Below, one piece after another: positions 1 to 9,767 of a stretch of DNA of 64,000 bases; position 1 is the stretch's first letter; the number at the start of each line of letters is the position of its first letter. Source of the DNA: an uncultured Clostridia bacterium (GTDB lineage Bacteria > Bacillota > Clostridia > TANB77 > UBA1234); the NCBI GenBank assembly GCA_934149405.1, contig CAKPEV010000005.1, positions 62,001 through 126,000 on the forward strand. Reading direction: 5' to 3'. A program made the translations under genes and the position numbers. Below the pieces are notes generated by a model that did not search any database, had not been told where the DNA came from, and was given only the letters and a program-made list of their open reading frames with translations.

Positions 1-14
1 ATGACTACCATATT

Positions 15-1829
15 GTTATAGTTCCTTGTTACATTCTGATATGATATAATTAACGTTAGTTATAATGATTGTGTCTTTATGTTATAGTTCCTTGTTACAT
101 TCTGATATGATATAATGTAAAAACAAAAGAAGTTGACTCAAGTATAGTTATAGTTCCTTGTTACATTCTGATATGATATAATAAAAGAAATGAAATCAAA
201 AAAGAGATTATTGTTATAGTTCCTTGTTACATTCTGATATGATATAATCATATCAACTGGATATGAACATATCGGATAGTTATAGTTCCTTGTTACATTC
301 TGATATGATATAATAAGCAAAAGCTTTAAAAGTCTACATCCTCCGTTATAGTTCCTTGTTACATTCTGATATGATATAATTAATAATGATTTTAATAATT
401 TTGCTGATAGGTTATAGTTCCTTGTTACATTCTGATATGATATAATAATTGATACTGGAACTATAATTCCAACACCGTTATAGTTCCTTGTTACATTCTG
501 ATATGATATAATCATAAGGAATCAAACGTTTTTCATTCTCATGTTATAGTTCCTTGTTACATTCTGATATGATATAATTTCCACAACCCTGCTTACCACA
601 AAAACAGTGTTATAGTTCCTTGTTACATTCTGATATGATATAATCCACTTATCAGAAGTACTTGAAAGATTAATGTTATAGTTCCTTGTTACATTCTGAT
701 ATGATATAATTGCAATATTGGGAATTACAGGAGTTATTGAGTTATAGTTCCTTGTTACATTCTGATATGATATAATTTATCATTAACGGTGCAAACGGAG
801 CAACAGTTATAGTTCCTTGTTACATTCTGATATGATATAATAATTGGATAAAGACATGTAAAGATAAAAGAGTTATAGTTCCTTGTTACATTCTGATATG
901 ATATAATCCCGCTATTTAAAGCCCAGAACTAAGCAAAGTTATAGTTCCTTGTTACATTCTGATATGATATAATTGTAATAGCATCATATTCTGTCTGTGT
1001 TCGTTATAGTTCCTTGTTACATTCTGATATGATATAATATAAAACTATCTTGAATTCCATTTAACAAAGTTATAGTTCCTTGTTACATTCTGATATGATA
1101 TAATTCTGTCAAAATCATATATATTGGCACTTGCGTTATAGTTCCTTGTTACATTCTGATATGATATAATCTCTAGGTGCAACATATTCATTTTGAAGAG
1201 TTATAGTTCCTTGTTACATTCTGATATGATATAATCACTCCTTTTTAAATAATTAAATAATAGATGTTATAGTTCCTTGTTACATTCTGATATGATATAA
1301 TATCAATTGCAATATCCAATTACAGTCAGCAGTTATAGTTCCTTGTTACATTCTGATATGATATAATCATATCAACTGGATATGAACATATCGGATAGTT
1401 ATAGTTCCTTGTTACATTCTGATATGATATAATTTTCCAGCGCGGGTTGACACCAACACGCACGTTATAGTTCCTTGTTACATTCTGATATGATATAATA
1501 TCAACTAAAATTCGAGCCATTTAAACACCGTTATAGTTCCTTGTTACATTCTGATATGATATAATCTATGACAATGGCTTGGGGAAATGCTAATGGTTAT
1601 AGTTCCTTGTTACATTCTGATATGATATAATCTCTCGCACTTCGAGTAGTGCTAATCTCTAGTTATAGTTCCTTGTTACATTCTGATATGATATAATTAA
1701 TAATGATTTTAATAATTTTGCTGATAGGTTATAGTTCCTTGTTACATTCTGATATGATATAATTCAGGACTAGACAGTTCGGGAACATCAGCGGTTATAG
1801 TTCCTTGTTACATTCTGATATGATATAAT
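15..1829 (+). CRISPR. Type II-C CRISPR array, 28 repeats, 27 spacers
   Basis: There are 28 copies of a 36-bp repeat beginning GTTATAGTTCC and ending TGATATAAT; all look identical. Repeat starts fall at 15, 81, 147 and so on to 1794. Spacers are 30 bp except three of 29 bp (after the repeats at 741, 938 and 1135). The repeat polarity resembles Neisseria and Campylobacter II-C repeats, so crRNAs should be read on the plus strand, convergent with cas2. Spacers 249-278 and 1368-1397 are identical, as are 381-410 and 1698-1727, leaving 25 unique spacers. Bases 1-14 look like the end of another spacer, so the array probably continues beyond the left edge. No degenerate terminal repeat is seen. Confidence 0.98.
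42..50 (+). promoter_or_regulatory. Extended -10 promoter inside each CRISPR repeat (first copy shown)
   Basis: Bases 28-36 of every repeat read TGATATAAT, which is TG-N-TATAAT, a perfect extended -10 element. It ends exactly at the repeat-spacer border, so transcription would begin about 6-7 bases into the following spacer. There is no good -35, which extended -10 promoters do not require. Repeat-embedded promoters giving each crRNA its own start are established for Neisseria type II-C arrays. That they work here is inferred from sequence. Confidence 0.75.
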
Positions 1830-1880
1830 GTGTGGTTCTATAATGTTTACAGCAGAGTACTTTCAAGGATTATTCGTAAT

Positions 1881-1919
1881 AAAAAAGCAGCTATTTTTTG
1901 TGTAAATAGTTGCTTTTTT
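1881..1919. terminator. Bidirectional terminator between CRISPR array and cas2
   Basis: An inverted repeat (AAAAAAGCAGCTATTT / AAATAGTTGCTTTTTTA) has A and T tracts on both sides. It can end array transcripts on the plus strand and the cas operon on the minus strand. Confidence 0.85.
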
Positions 1920-1927
1920 ATTGTTTT

Positions 1928-2248
1928 TTAAAATATTGATAATTGTTCTGCATTGATTTTTCTCTCCCTTATTGTCTTTTTTCCTATTAGTATTTCCATA
2001 CTTGCATATTGTTTCTCTGTAACTTTCATACATCTTATCGAACCTTTTCGTGGCAAATTATCTTTTAATCTTGCATAGTGCTTATAGACTCCATCATCTC
2101 CATTGCAAATTCGTGAATACACTGAGAATTGCAACATATCATATCCATCTTTTATTAAAAATTTTCTAAATTGTGCGTATATTTTTCTATCTTTTTTCGT
2201 TACTACTGGCAAATCAAAAAATACAATTAACCTCATATATTTACCCAT
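1928..2248 (-). CDS. cas2: CRISPR-associated endonuclease Cas2
   Basis: 106 aa, the usual Cas2 size. The first beta strand (RLIVFFDLPV) carries the conserved Asp, and the body has the compact ferredoxin-like pattern of type II Cas2 proteins. It forms the spacer-integration complex with Cas1. The start overlaps the end of cas1 by 8 bp, implying translational coupling. It is the last gene of cas9-cas1-cas2, and no csn2 or cas4 follows, which fits subtype II-C. Confidence 0.95.
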   Translation of the reverse strand: MGKYMRLIVFFDLPVVTKKDRKIYAQFRKFLIKDGYDMLQFSVYSRICNGDDGVYKHYARLKDNLPRKGSIRCMKVTEKQYASMEILIGKKTIRERKINAEQLSIF

Positions 2249-3147
2249 ATGTGTGCCTTTCGAGTGGCACTATTATTGGTACCAATAGTTTTTCGTAATT
2301 TTTTTCTTGTATGCTAGCAGTAAACGAACTCATCATAACATTTATCGCATTTAATACACACTGCCTTTTACCTTCTATTATTACATCGTAGTTTAATAAA
2401 TCTACAAGTGATTGTCTTATTTTACTGCCGAACTCTTCGTTTTTTAGATTGATATTTTGTACAGTCCACAAATCTACGATTGGCCTAAACGGCTCAATAA
2501 AGTCATCTGCTAAATTAAAATTGTTTAATTCACTCTTATGATGTATTCCGAAGACATGGAATATATCCGTATTGTGCTATACTCCTTGCTATTGCACCTC
2601 TTATGATTGTGTAGCCATAATCTAAACATGCATTAAAGATGTTATCGTGATTTCTATTAAACCCTCTTGTAAATAAATTTTCAAAATAAAGTTTTGCAGC
2701 TTGTCCTTCAATATTTTTAGAATCTCCGGAATCAACATTCTGCACCATTTTCATCATTTTTTCTTCGATATCATATTTTCCAACACATCTTAGAACATAT
2801 GCTTGATTGGTTATTTTTTGTTTGATTATTTTTTGCCAACATCTCTTTTTAAATGGTTCGGATAAAATAATTTGTTCTTTTAATATTTTTAAGCTTCTAC
2901 TATGCTGATAGTATGGTAATACATATCCATTTGGAATGTGCTTTGAATCACATATATACACTATAATATTATTCTCGCAGAATTTGCTGAGTAAACCTTC
3001 TGTTATTAGTATTTGCTGAGATTCTAATACTATGGCAGATACATCTTCTAGAGGCACATTCCAAACTTCTTCTTGCTGTATGCATAATTGGTTGTTTTTT
3101 AAAGATAACTTTGAGGGATGAGATATAATAATACTCCTCCAGCTCAT
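2241..3147 (-). CDS. cas1: Cas1 integrase, read through a +1 frameshift at CGG
   Basis: Cas1 inserts new spacers. The upstream frame encodes about 200 residues, including the conserved Glu in NIEGQAAKLYF, then reads CTT CGG and stops four codons later. Skipping the C gives IPCLGIHHKSELNNFNLADD, the conserved Cas1 segment with the catalytic His and Asp, and continues to a normal end, about 301 aa in total. The start is ATG 3147, preceded by AGGAGGTGATAAAA; the GTG at 3156 lies inside that ribosome site. Without recoding the protein would lack half its active site. It could instead be a plain pseudogene, but five other genes here break in the same way. Confidence 0.88.
2548..2550 (-). other. 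CGG +1 recoding site in cas1
   Basis: The coding strand reads TGT CTT CGG AAT with a stop three codons further on. Reading C-GGA as Gly (residue 200) rejoins the Cas1 frame exactly. Confidence 0.8.
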
Positions 3148-3159
3148 TTTTATCACCTC

Positions 3160-6100
3160 CTATTTAGATTGTTTTTTACCTCCTTTCCTTTGTTCTTTAT
3201 TTATTTTATGGTAATTACCAAGGATGTCTACTTCGTATTTGTCGAATACTTCTAAACCAGTAACGCCTATTTTTTGTTCCTTTTTTCCATTCAGCAAAGT
3301 GCTTTTGTCGTGATTGAAACATATAATTCCAGCACAGCTTACATCTGTTGAACTATAATATAAGTATTGAACGATATCTTCATTTTTCTTTTTTATAGCA
3401 ATCAGGTCTCTTGGATATAACGAAAACTTAAATGTATAATTTTCATCCATTTCCAGCCATTCGCTTTCTGGCTTATTTGCTTTTATTGCTTTATTAGGCA
3501 ATCTATCTTTTACCATATCCGCAACATATATTGGTACCAAGTAATATTTATTGTCTTTTGTAAATACATCAACTCTTACCATGTTACCATTTGCTGCAAT
3601 ACCTGTTTCGTTGTTGATTTTTACACCTGCTCCACTACTCATGACTTTTGGAACCTTAATACTTTTTACGATTGGTCCTTCCCCATTTTTCGAATGTTTT
3701 CTTATTGTATAATCTGATGAAAATGCTTTTTCTGCTTTGAAGTTATATTCAGCTAGTCTCGCATAAATACGGTCGTATAAATCTTTGTCGCTTTCATATA
3801 ATTTTTTGCATTTTTCATTGTGTAGCAATGTTTCTATTTCATCTTTTGAAATGCTACTAAGAGGCTTTTTTACAGTTACGATTCCAGCATCCTGCTTTAA
3901 TGAATAAATTGTTTCTCCATGTGCTTCACCACTTATTTTTCTATTTGGCATTCTTGATACAAAAATAGGCTTTATATCGTTCATGTCAACATCATCATAA
4001 TTTGTAAAGCTTCCGCGTTTAAAATGCTCTAAAATCAATTTTTGCATCATTTCAATAGTTACATTTTTATCTTTCCATTCATCTGGAATTCTAGGAATTC
4101 TCATCTCTAATTCTTCTTTAAAATTGTCCCAAGGCTCTACCATTTCATGTGTTTTGTATTTTACATCTACGATTTCGCCTGTTGTAGGATCATAATAATC
4201 CCCATTTTTATTAGGATAATAAAGTTCTTTTTCTTTACTATATTCTCTAATTTTCTTTTGAAATTTTTCGCTAGCACAAGCTATTATTACAGCATCTTCT
4301 GCGTGGTGTAAATCGTTTTCTTCACGATTTTTAACAGAAATGCCCCAATAATGTCTTAAAGCTGTTGTAGCAGCACCAACTATTGTCTTTACTTTTATTC
4401 TGTTTTCTTTTTCGCCATAGTTATTAAATTTTAGATTTTTCTTTATAAAGTTTGTCATGTACCTAGCAATATATTTTGTATCAACTAAGTTTCTAGCTAT
4501 CCAATCATTTTCCTTGTCTTCGTTAAAATTTTTAACTAATAGATTTTCCCTCTTCCTAATATTATTTCTATATGTACTTTTTACCCATACCTCGAATGTT
4601 TCCCAGTTTGGAGTTCCCCCTAGATACTCATATGGTGTTTGATTTCTTTTTTCTTGGTTTTCTTTTGATAGAACTAATACTTTGTTATTATATGAGTCAT
4701 CAAATGACCTACTAAAAGGTATAGCATGATCTATTTGAATATATCCATCTTCGAACAGTCTTGAGTATTCTATAGGAAGAAGTGAATATGCACTCTTTCC
4801 ATCTTGTTCATGATATAATCTCTTTTTTAGCATATCTACTGGTTTAGCTTTTATATTGAAATGTTCTTCTATATCCTTTTTTAGATTATCATTTATAGTT
4901 CTATTTTCTTTTTGTTTGTCTTCAATCTTTTTTCTTTCACTAAAATTCTTTGTTAAATCTCTTGCCACTTCTATATGTATTTCATAAGGTGAACCATATT
5001 TATCTATTACTGCATTTATTACCTTTCTGGTTTGTGCTATAGCTCTATACACCACCGGATTTCTAATATCATCTTTAGGAATGACAGGAAGCTTATATTT
5101 AGGATTCTCATCATCTGCTTTAAAATTATAACCAGCTTCTTTACATGCTTCATCATACTTTCTTCCCTCTTCAAGATAAGGCAATATATTTTTCATTGCT
5201 TTATATGATAGGTGTCCAAACTTACTGAAATTGATTTTTAATAGACCTTCGATTATATCATCTGTAAGTCCAAGCTTTTGTAATTCTTCTTTTATAGTTA
5301 CATCAGTTTTGTTTAATGTTAAAACCTCTGCAATTTCATCTAATAAATCATGATTATCTAGTATATCCTCATGTCCATTTAATGCAGATTTTAATTCATG
5401 ATATCCAACTAGTTTGACGAATACTGTATCTTCTGTTTTCTTAACTATTTCTTCATAGGATAATTTCTCATATGTACCATCAGCTTTTTTTACTGGCTTT
5501 AGATAGTAGTATAATCCCGTAAATACAGCTTCATCTGGCAACTTTAATTCTTTTCTAATCTTACCGTACTTAACACCAGATTTCGTTTCATAAGCAAGCT
5601 TTATAATTCTTTCTCTTTCTTCCATAGTTAAGCATTTTTTATCATCACCTAACATATACGAAAGATTATTTACTTTTTGCAATAGCATAAATCTTTCAAA
5701 TGTATAACTATTTTTAGATGCTCTTGGCTCATCCTTTTCAAGCGTACATTTTCCAATCATCTTTTGCATAAGCTCTGATGTCATAAAAGGTTTTTGCCAA
5801 TCAAATACTTCTAAAAATTCAGATTCGAAATTCTCACTCGCAAATTTGCTTCCAAAGCTTCTTTGCTTATCAAATAAGATTTTAATTTCTTCACGAAGTT
5901 CACTTCTATCTATACAGTTATTATAATCTCCTCTTTTGTTTCTTTTATTGTTTTGATACTTCTCATCTTTAGCAAACATTTCTCCAACTGTTCTATATCC
6001 TTTTAACTCCATATAAATTTTGTTTGCCTTAATTGCTTTTGTAAGTTTTCCACTTTCAGATTTTTCATTCTCATCTTCAATTTTTCTATTCGACTTATAT

Positions 6101-6486
6101 CCTCTTCTTTTTGCTATAGTTGTCAAAACTCTAGCCCATTCTCTTGCGTTTAATTTTCTATCTAGTCCACATGCTCTTAATGTCCATGTATCTATATCAT
6201 CACTTCTTAATCTATATAAATCAGCAATTTCGTTTTTAGAAACTAAACCGTATTTAATAAACAAGTCTTTTATCTTGTCCATTCTTACTCTTCTTCTTTT
6301 TAGTCTTCTTCTAAGTCCTCTTGCAATTCTTCTGTTTTCGTTTATTGCTCCACCATCTTTTGGTCTTTCTGCTGCCGGAAAGATTCTAACACCTAAATCT
6401 TCAATTCTATTTTTTTCATCGTTTATAACTGCCCATCCAATAGATTTTATTCCTATATCTAATCCTAGTACATATCTTATTTCCAT
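3160..6486 (-). CDS. cas9: Cas9 endonuclease, type II-C
   Basis: 1108 aa RNA-guided DNA endonuclease of the compact II-C class, similar in length and N-terminus to Geobacillus-type Cas9. All catalytic motifs are present: RuvC-I Asp10 (GLDIGIKSIGWAV), an arginine-rich bridge helix at about residues 51-70, RuvC-II Glu506 (IHIEVARD), HNH Asp586-His587 with Asn610, and RuvC-III HHAEDA with Asp731. The C-terminal region should hold the PAM-interacting domain; the PAM cannot be read from sequence. The gene follows the tracrRNA terminator and lies 12 bp before cas1. I found no in-frame CGG codon in it despite its many arginines. Confidence 0.97.
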   Translation of the reverse strand: MEIRYVLGLDIGIKSIGWAVINDEKNRIEDLGVRIFPAAERPKDGGAINENRRIARGLRRRLKRRRVRMDKIKDLFIKYGLVSKNEIADLYRLRSDDIDTWTLRACGLDRKLNAREWARVLTTIAKRRGYKSNRKIEDENEKSESGKLTKAIKANKIYMELKGYRTVGEMFAKDEKYQNNKRNKRGDYNNCIDRSELREEIKILFDKQRSFGSKFASENFESEFLEVFDWQKPFMTSELMQKMIGKCTLEKDEPRASKNSYTFERFMLLQKVNNLSYMLGDDKKCLTMEERERIIKLAYETKSGVKYGKIRKELKLPDEAVFTGLYYYLKPVKKADGTYEKLSYEEIVKKTEDTVFVKLVGYHELKSALNGHEDILDNHDLLDEIAEVLTLNKTDVTIKEELQKLGLTDDIIEGLLKINFSKFGHLSYKAMKNILPYLEEGRKYDEACKEAGYNFKADDENPKYKLPVIPKDDIRNPVVYRAIAQTRKVINAVIDKYGSPYEIHIEVARDLTKNFSERKKIEDKQKENRTINDNLKKDIEEHFNIKAKPVDMLKKRLYHEQDGKSAYSLLPIEYSRLFEDGYIQIDHAIPFSRSFDDSYNNKVLVLSKENQEKRNQTPYEYLGGTPNWETFEVWVKSTYRNNIRKRENLLVKNFNEDKENDWIARNLVDTKYIARYMTNFIKKNLKFNNYGEKENRIKVKTIVGAATTALRHYWGISVKNREENDLHHAEDAVIIACASEKFQKKIREYSKEKELYYPNKNGDYYDPTTGEIVDVKYKTHEMVEPWDNFKEELEMRIPRIPDEWKDKNVTIEMMQKLILEHFKRGSFTNYDDVDMNDIKPIFVSRMPNRKISGEAHGETIYSLKQDAGIVTVKKPLSSISKDEIETLLHNEKCKKLYESDKDLYDRIYARLAEYNFKAEKAFSSDYTIRKHSKNGEGPIVKSIKVPKVMSSGAGVKINNETGIAANGNMVRVDVFTKDNKYYLVPIYVADMVKDRLPNKAIKANKPESEWLEMDENYTFKFSLYPRDLIAIKKKNEDIVQYLYYSSTDVSCAGIICFNHDKSTLLNGKKEQKIGVTGLEVFDKYEVDILGNYHKINKEQRKGGKKQSK

Positions 6487-6508
6487 AAATGCTCCTTCCT
6501 AATATCAT

Positions 6509-6626
6509 AAAAAAGAAGATGCCCCTTACTTTAAAAGTAAGGGGCTGTTTAAACTTCACATTTCATTGATCACTTACAATGAATTTATTATAGTAACCAA
6601 TTACACTCTGATATGATATAATTTGT
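6509..6626 (-). ncRNA. tracrRNA
   Basis: On the minus strand, just upstream of cas9. The 5' part is an anti-repeat (6587-6622) matching the CRISPR repeat at 29 of 36 positions; two of the mismatches become G-U pairs, leaving one internal bulge. A stem-loop TTCATTG...CAATGAA follows, then a GC-rich hairpin (GCCCCTTAC...GTAAGGGGC, 6521-6545) with a T-rich tract acting as terminator. The predicted length is about 118 nt. It would pair with crRNA and load Cas9. Confidence 0.9.
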
Positions 6627-6632
6627 ATTTTT

Positions 6633-6661
6633 ATTTTATAATCATCTGTATAAAAAGTCAA
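6633..6661 (-). promoter_or_regulatory. Promoter of tracrRNA
   Basis: The minus strand reads TTGACT (6661-6656), 17 bp, TAAAAT (6638-6633), placing the start near 6626, directly at the anti-repeat. A second possible promoter lies upstream: an extended -10 TGGTATAAT (TATAAT at 6690-6685). Confidence 0.75.
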
Positions 6662-6781
6662 GAAAAAAACCCTTTCTTTTACTAATTATACCATACTGCC
6701 TAGAGAAATCACAGTAAAACAATTCGACAAAATTCGACAATCGTGTTCTAAACTCTAATTTTTAAGACTAATCAGATAAAT

Positions 6782-7993
6782 TTATTTCACCAATCTCATT
6801 GCTTCTTTAGCTATTATTTCCTCTTCGTTTGTTGCTATTACATACATCTTTATTCTTGATTCTGGAGCGCTTATGATACCTTCGTATTGTTCATCATCTT
6901 TGTATGATGGATCAAGTACTATACCGTATTCTTCTAATCCTTCTACACATGCTCTTACTACATCTGGGTTATGCTCTCCTATTCCACCTTCAAATGTAAT
7001 GCAATCTACATGTCCTAATACCGCCATGTATGCACCTATGTATTTTCTAACTCTATAGCATAAAATATCAAGTGCTAGTTTTGCTCTTTCGTTTCCTTCA
7101 TCTCTTAATTTTCTTAAGTCTCTTACATCACCTGTTTGACCAGAAACAGCAAGCAAACCTGACTTTTTATTTAAGATTTGTAGCATTTCATTTATTGTGA
7201 TATTTTCTCTTTCCATTACAAATTCAAGTATTGCTGGATCTAAATCACCGCTTCTTGTTCCCATTGCTAAACCTTCAAGTGGTGTAAAGCCCATTGATGT
7301 ATCTACGCATTTTCCGTTTTTTACAGCTGCTATGCTTGAACCGTTACCCAAGTGACAAGATATCATATTAAGTTTGTCTTGTGGAATTTTAGTAAGTCTT
7401 GATGCTTCTTCTGTTACATATTGATGTGACATCCCGTGTGCACCGTATCTTCTTATTCCATATTTATCATAATATTCTCTTGGGATAGCATACATATACG
7501 CTTTCTCTGGCATTGTTTGATGGAATGTTGTATCAAATACAAGTACTTCTGGTATACCAGGCATTGTTTTAAGACAAGCGTCTATTCCTTGTAATGCTGC
7601 TGGATTATGAAGTGGTGCATATGGTATTGATTTTTCTTTGAATGTTTTTAATACTTCATCTGTAACTAGTGTTGACTCTTTAAAGAATGGTCCACCATTT
7701 ACTATTCTATGTCCGATTGCTGAAACTTCAGATAAGTCTTTTACTGCTCCAATCTCAGGATTTGTTAAATATCTTACTACATTTTCGAATGCTTCTACAT
7801 GGTCTCTAAGTGGTAATTCTTCGATTACTTTCTTTCCATCTGGTCCTTTATATTCTATAAAAGGTGAACCGATTTCGCCCTCTCTAGCACCTATTCTATC
7901 GCATCTACCTTTTGCTAAGATTTTATCAGTATCTGTATCGATTAACTGATATTTCAAAGATGAACTTCCACAGTTTACTACTAATATTTTCAT
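6782..7993 (-). CDS. ackA: Acetate kinase
   Basis: 403 aa, full length. It converts acetyl phosphate and ADP to acetate and ATP in fermentative substrate-level phosphorylation. The N-terminus KILVVNCGSSSLKYQLID is the acetokinase signature with the conserved Asn; SCHLGNGSSI and the GGIGE region are the nucleotide-binding segments of the ASKHA fold. It lies 33 bp downstream of pta, so the two form the classic pta-ackA operon. The nearest downstream features are the promoter and RNA of the CRISPR locus on the same strand. Confidence 0.98.
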   Translation of the reverse strand: MKILVVNCGSSSLKYQLIDTDTDKILAKGRCDRIGAREGEIGSPFIEYKGPDGKKVIEELPLRDHVEAFENVVRYLTNPEIGAVKDLSEVSAIGHRIVNGGPFFKESTLVTDEVLKTFKEKSIPYAPLHNPAALQGIDACLKTMPGIPEVLVFDTTFHQTMPEKAYMYAIPREYYDKYGIRRYGAHGMSHQYVTEEASRLTKIPQDKLNMISCHLGNGSSIAAVKNGKCVDTSMGFTPLEGLAMGTRSGDLDPAILEFVMERENITINEMLQILNKKSGLLAVSGQTGDVRDLRKLRDEGNERAKLALDILCYRVRKYIGAYMAVLGHVDCITFEGGIGEHNPDVVRACVEGLEEYGIVLDPSYKDDEQYEGIISAPESRIKMYVIATNEEEIIAKEAMRLVK

Positions 7994-8026
7994 TTTTTAA
8001 TTCCTCCTAAATTACTGATTATTATT

Positions 8027-9019
8027 TTATTCTTGTGCTTGTACAGCTGTAATAGCAACTACACCAACGATATCATCTGATTTGCATCCTCTACTTAAAT
8101 CATTAACTGGTTTTGCTATACCTTGTGTAACAGGTCCATAAGCTTCTGCTTTGGCAAGTCTTTCAACAAGTTTGTATCCAATATTACCAGCATTTAAATC
8201 TGGGAATATTAAAACATTTGCCTTACCAGCAACTTTGCTATCTGGAGCTTTTTTGCTTCCTACAGATGGAACAATTGAAGCATCAGCTTGCATTTCTCCA
8301 TCTACTAATAAATCTGGCATTTTTTCTTTAACTAGCTTTGTAGCATTTATAACTTTTGATGTCATATCTGTAAGTGGTGCACTTCCCATTGTTGAATATG
8401 AAAGCATAGATATTCTTGGCTCTTTTCCTGTAAGCTTTGTCCAACTTTTTGCTGAAGAAATAGCTATTTCAGATAGTTCTTCTTCATTTGGATTAACATT
8501 CAATCCGCAATCTGAGAATAAGAACATTCCCTCTTCACCAAGTTCACAGTTAGGAACATTCATAATAAAGAAAGATGAAACTAGTTTAACGCCAGGTGCT
8601 GTTTTTAATATTTGAAGTGCTGGTCTTAATGTATCTGCTGTTGAACAAACACTACCTGCAACTAAACCATCAGCGTCGCCTTGTTTAACCATCATTGTAC
8701 CAAAATATATATTATGTTTTAATGTTTCATGAGCTTTTTCTAAAGTCATTCCTTTAGCTTTTCTAAGCTCATAAAAAGCATTTGCGTATTCTTCAAATTT
8801 TTCTGATTCAGTAGGATTTATAACTGTAATATCTGATATATCTATATTACCAGCAACGTTTTCTAACTCTTTTCTATCTCCTACTAAAACTACTTTTGCA
8901 AATCCTTCATCTGTAACTTTTCTAGCAGCCTCTAATACTCTAATGTCTGTACTTTCTGGAAGTACAATAGTTTTAATTGAATTTCTTGCTTTTTCTTTTA
9001 TTGCATCAACAAAACTCAT
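8027..9019 (-). CDS. pta: Phosphate acetyltransferase
   Basis: 330 aa, the short Pta form without the N-terminal DRTGG extension. It catalyses acetyl-CoA + Pi = acetyl phosphate + CoA, feeding acetate kinase. Motifs typical of the family include KTIVLPES at the N-terminus, QGDADGLVAGSV near residue 120 and VLIFPDLNAGNIGYKL near residue 270. It is first in the pta-ackA operon. Phosphate butyryltransferase is related, but the motifs and the ackA partner favour Pta. Confidence 0.96.
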   Translation of the reverse strand: MSFVDAIKEKARNSIKTIVLPESTDIRVLEAARKVTDEGFAKVVLVGDRKELENVAGNIDISDITVINPTESEKFEEYANAFYELRKAKGMTLEKAHETLKHNIYFGTMMVKQGDADGLVAGSVCSTADTLRPALQILKTAPGVKLVSSFFIMNVPNCELGEEGMFLFSDCGLNVNPNEEELSEIAISSAKSWTKLTGKEPRISMLSYSTMGSAPLTDMTSKVINATKLVKEKMPDLLVDGEMQADASIVPSVGSKKAPDSKVAGKANVLIFPDLNAGNIGYKLVERLAKAEAYGPVTQGIAKPVNDLSRGCKSDDIVGVVAITAVQAQE

Positions 9020-9084
9020 AAATAATGCATCTCCTTTTTTATATAATTCTCCTCGATTATATAACGAATTAGCTTTACATTCAA

Positions 9085-9141
9085 GGAAAAATTAAAGATT
9101 GGCCGTGTGTATTTTTATAAGAGCACAAAGCCAATCTTTAT
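9085..9141 (-). terminator. Terminator after the Cys/Asn-rich gene
   Basis: AAAGATTGGC and GCCAATCTTT form a stem of about 10 bp, followed on the minus strand by a T-rich tract. Confidence 0.75.
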
Positions 9142-9146
9142 ACTAT

Positions 9147-9641
9147 TTAACCATTACAATTATGAATAGTTACAAACGAAAGACCATCTGTATTGCAAAG
9201 CATACAATTACTGTTGTTCGCTCCGGCTAGGGTTATAAAGTCATTTCCGACGCAAGATAAAACACCTGTTCTTTTAAAGCAAGTTCCGCATATATTAAAC
9301 TCACATGTACATCTTCTTCCTATAAAGTTTCTTAAATTTCTTTGCAGATTATTAGAGGTTACATTAGCTCCAAGTGTTGCTGTGTTATTGTTTCCTTGGC
9401 TATTATTACATGAATTGTTGTTGCCATTGCAATTGCATGAACATGTATTATTATTTGCACATCCATTGCAGTTACATGTATTGTTGCATCCACATGAGCC
9501 AGAATTATTTCCTAATACATTTGTTGGCATTTCATTGCTGAAGGTACCTAATACTGGCATATTTCCGTTTTCTATAAATAGGCCTACACCATTTGAATTA
9601 TTTGTCCCCATTAAGTTGTTGTTACTACAATTAGCACACAT
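9147..9641 (-). CDS. Cys/Asn-rich small protein, possible spore-surface protein
   Basis: 164 aa from ATG 9641. The upstream ATG at 9665 is rejected because the ribosome site AGGAGGTGG would lie inside the coding frame. The first 100 residues are mostly Asn, Cys, Gly and Ser with NNCNGNNNSC-type low-complexity repeats. The C-terminal 65 residues look folded: RRCTCEFNICGTCFKRTGVL, then VGNDFITLAGANNSNCMLC. The shape recalls clostridial spore coat or exosporium proteins, but I recognise no named family. It is monocistronic, with its own terminator. Confidence 0.7.
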   Translation of the reverse strand: MCANCSNNNLMGTNNSNGVGLFIENGNMPVLGTFSNEMPTNVLGNNSGSCGCNNTCNCNGCANNNTCSCNCNGNNNSCNNSQGNNNTATLGANVTSNNLQRNLRNFIGRRCTCEFNICGTCFKRTGVLSCVGNDFITLAGANNSNCMLCNTDGLSFVTIHNCNG

Positions 9642-9723
9642 ACCTATAATCCACCTCCTTTTCATAATATATTATTCAAGAAATATATAAATGAAACTTG
9701 TCTAGAAGATATTTGTGCATAGC

Positions 9724-9763
9724 AAAAAGCATAGGAAAGTAAAAAATACTTCCTATGCTTTTT
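9724..9763 (-). terminator. Terminator of the P-loop/CYTH-like gene
   Basis: AAAAAGCATAGGAA pairs with TTCCTATGCTTTTT; strong stem with T tract, 5 bp after the stop codon. Confidence 0.85.
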
Positions 9764-9767
9764 AGGC

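Noticed and set aside
138..515. Open frames with repeating SYQNVTRNYN peptides on the minus strand
   Set aside because: They are translations of the CRISPR repeats and spacers; no ribosome site and the 66-bp period (22 codons) explains the pattern.
15..1829. Self-targeting spacers
   Set aside because: I noticed no spacer matching elsewhere in this window, though I could not search exhaustively.
6020..6502. Plus-strand ORF opposite the 5' end of cas9
   Set aside because: A shadow of the A/T-rich cas9 coding strand; no ribosome site or recognisable domain.
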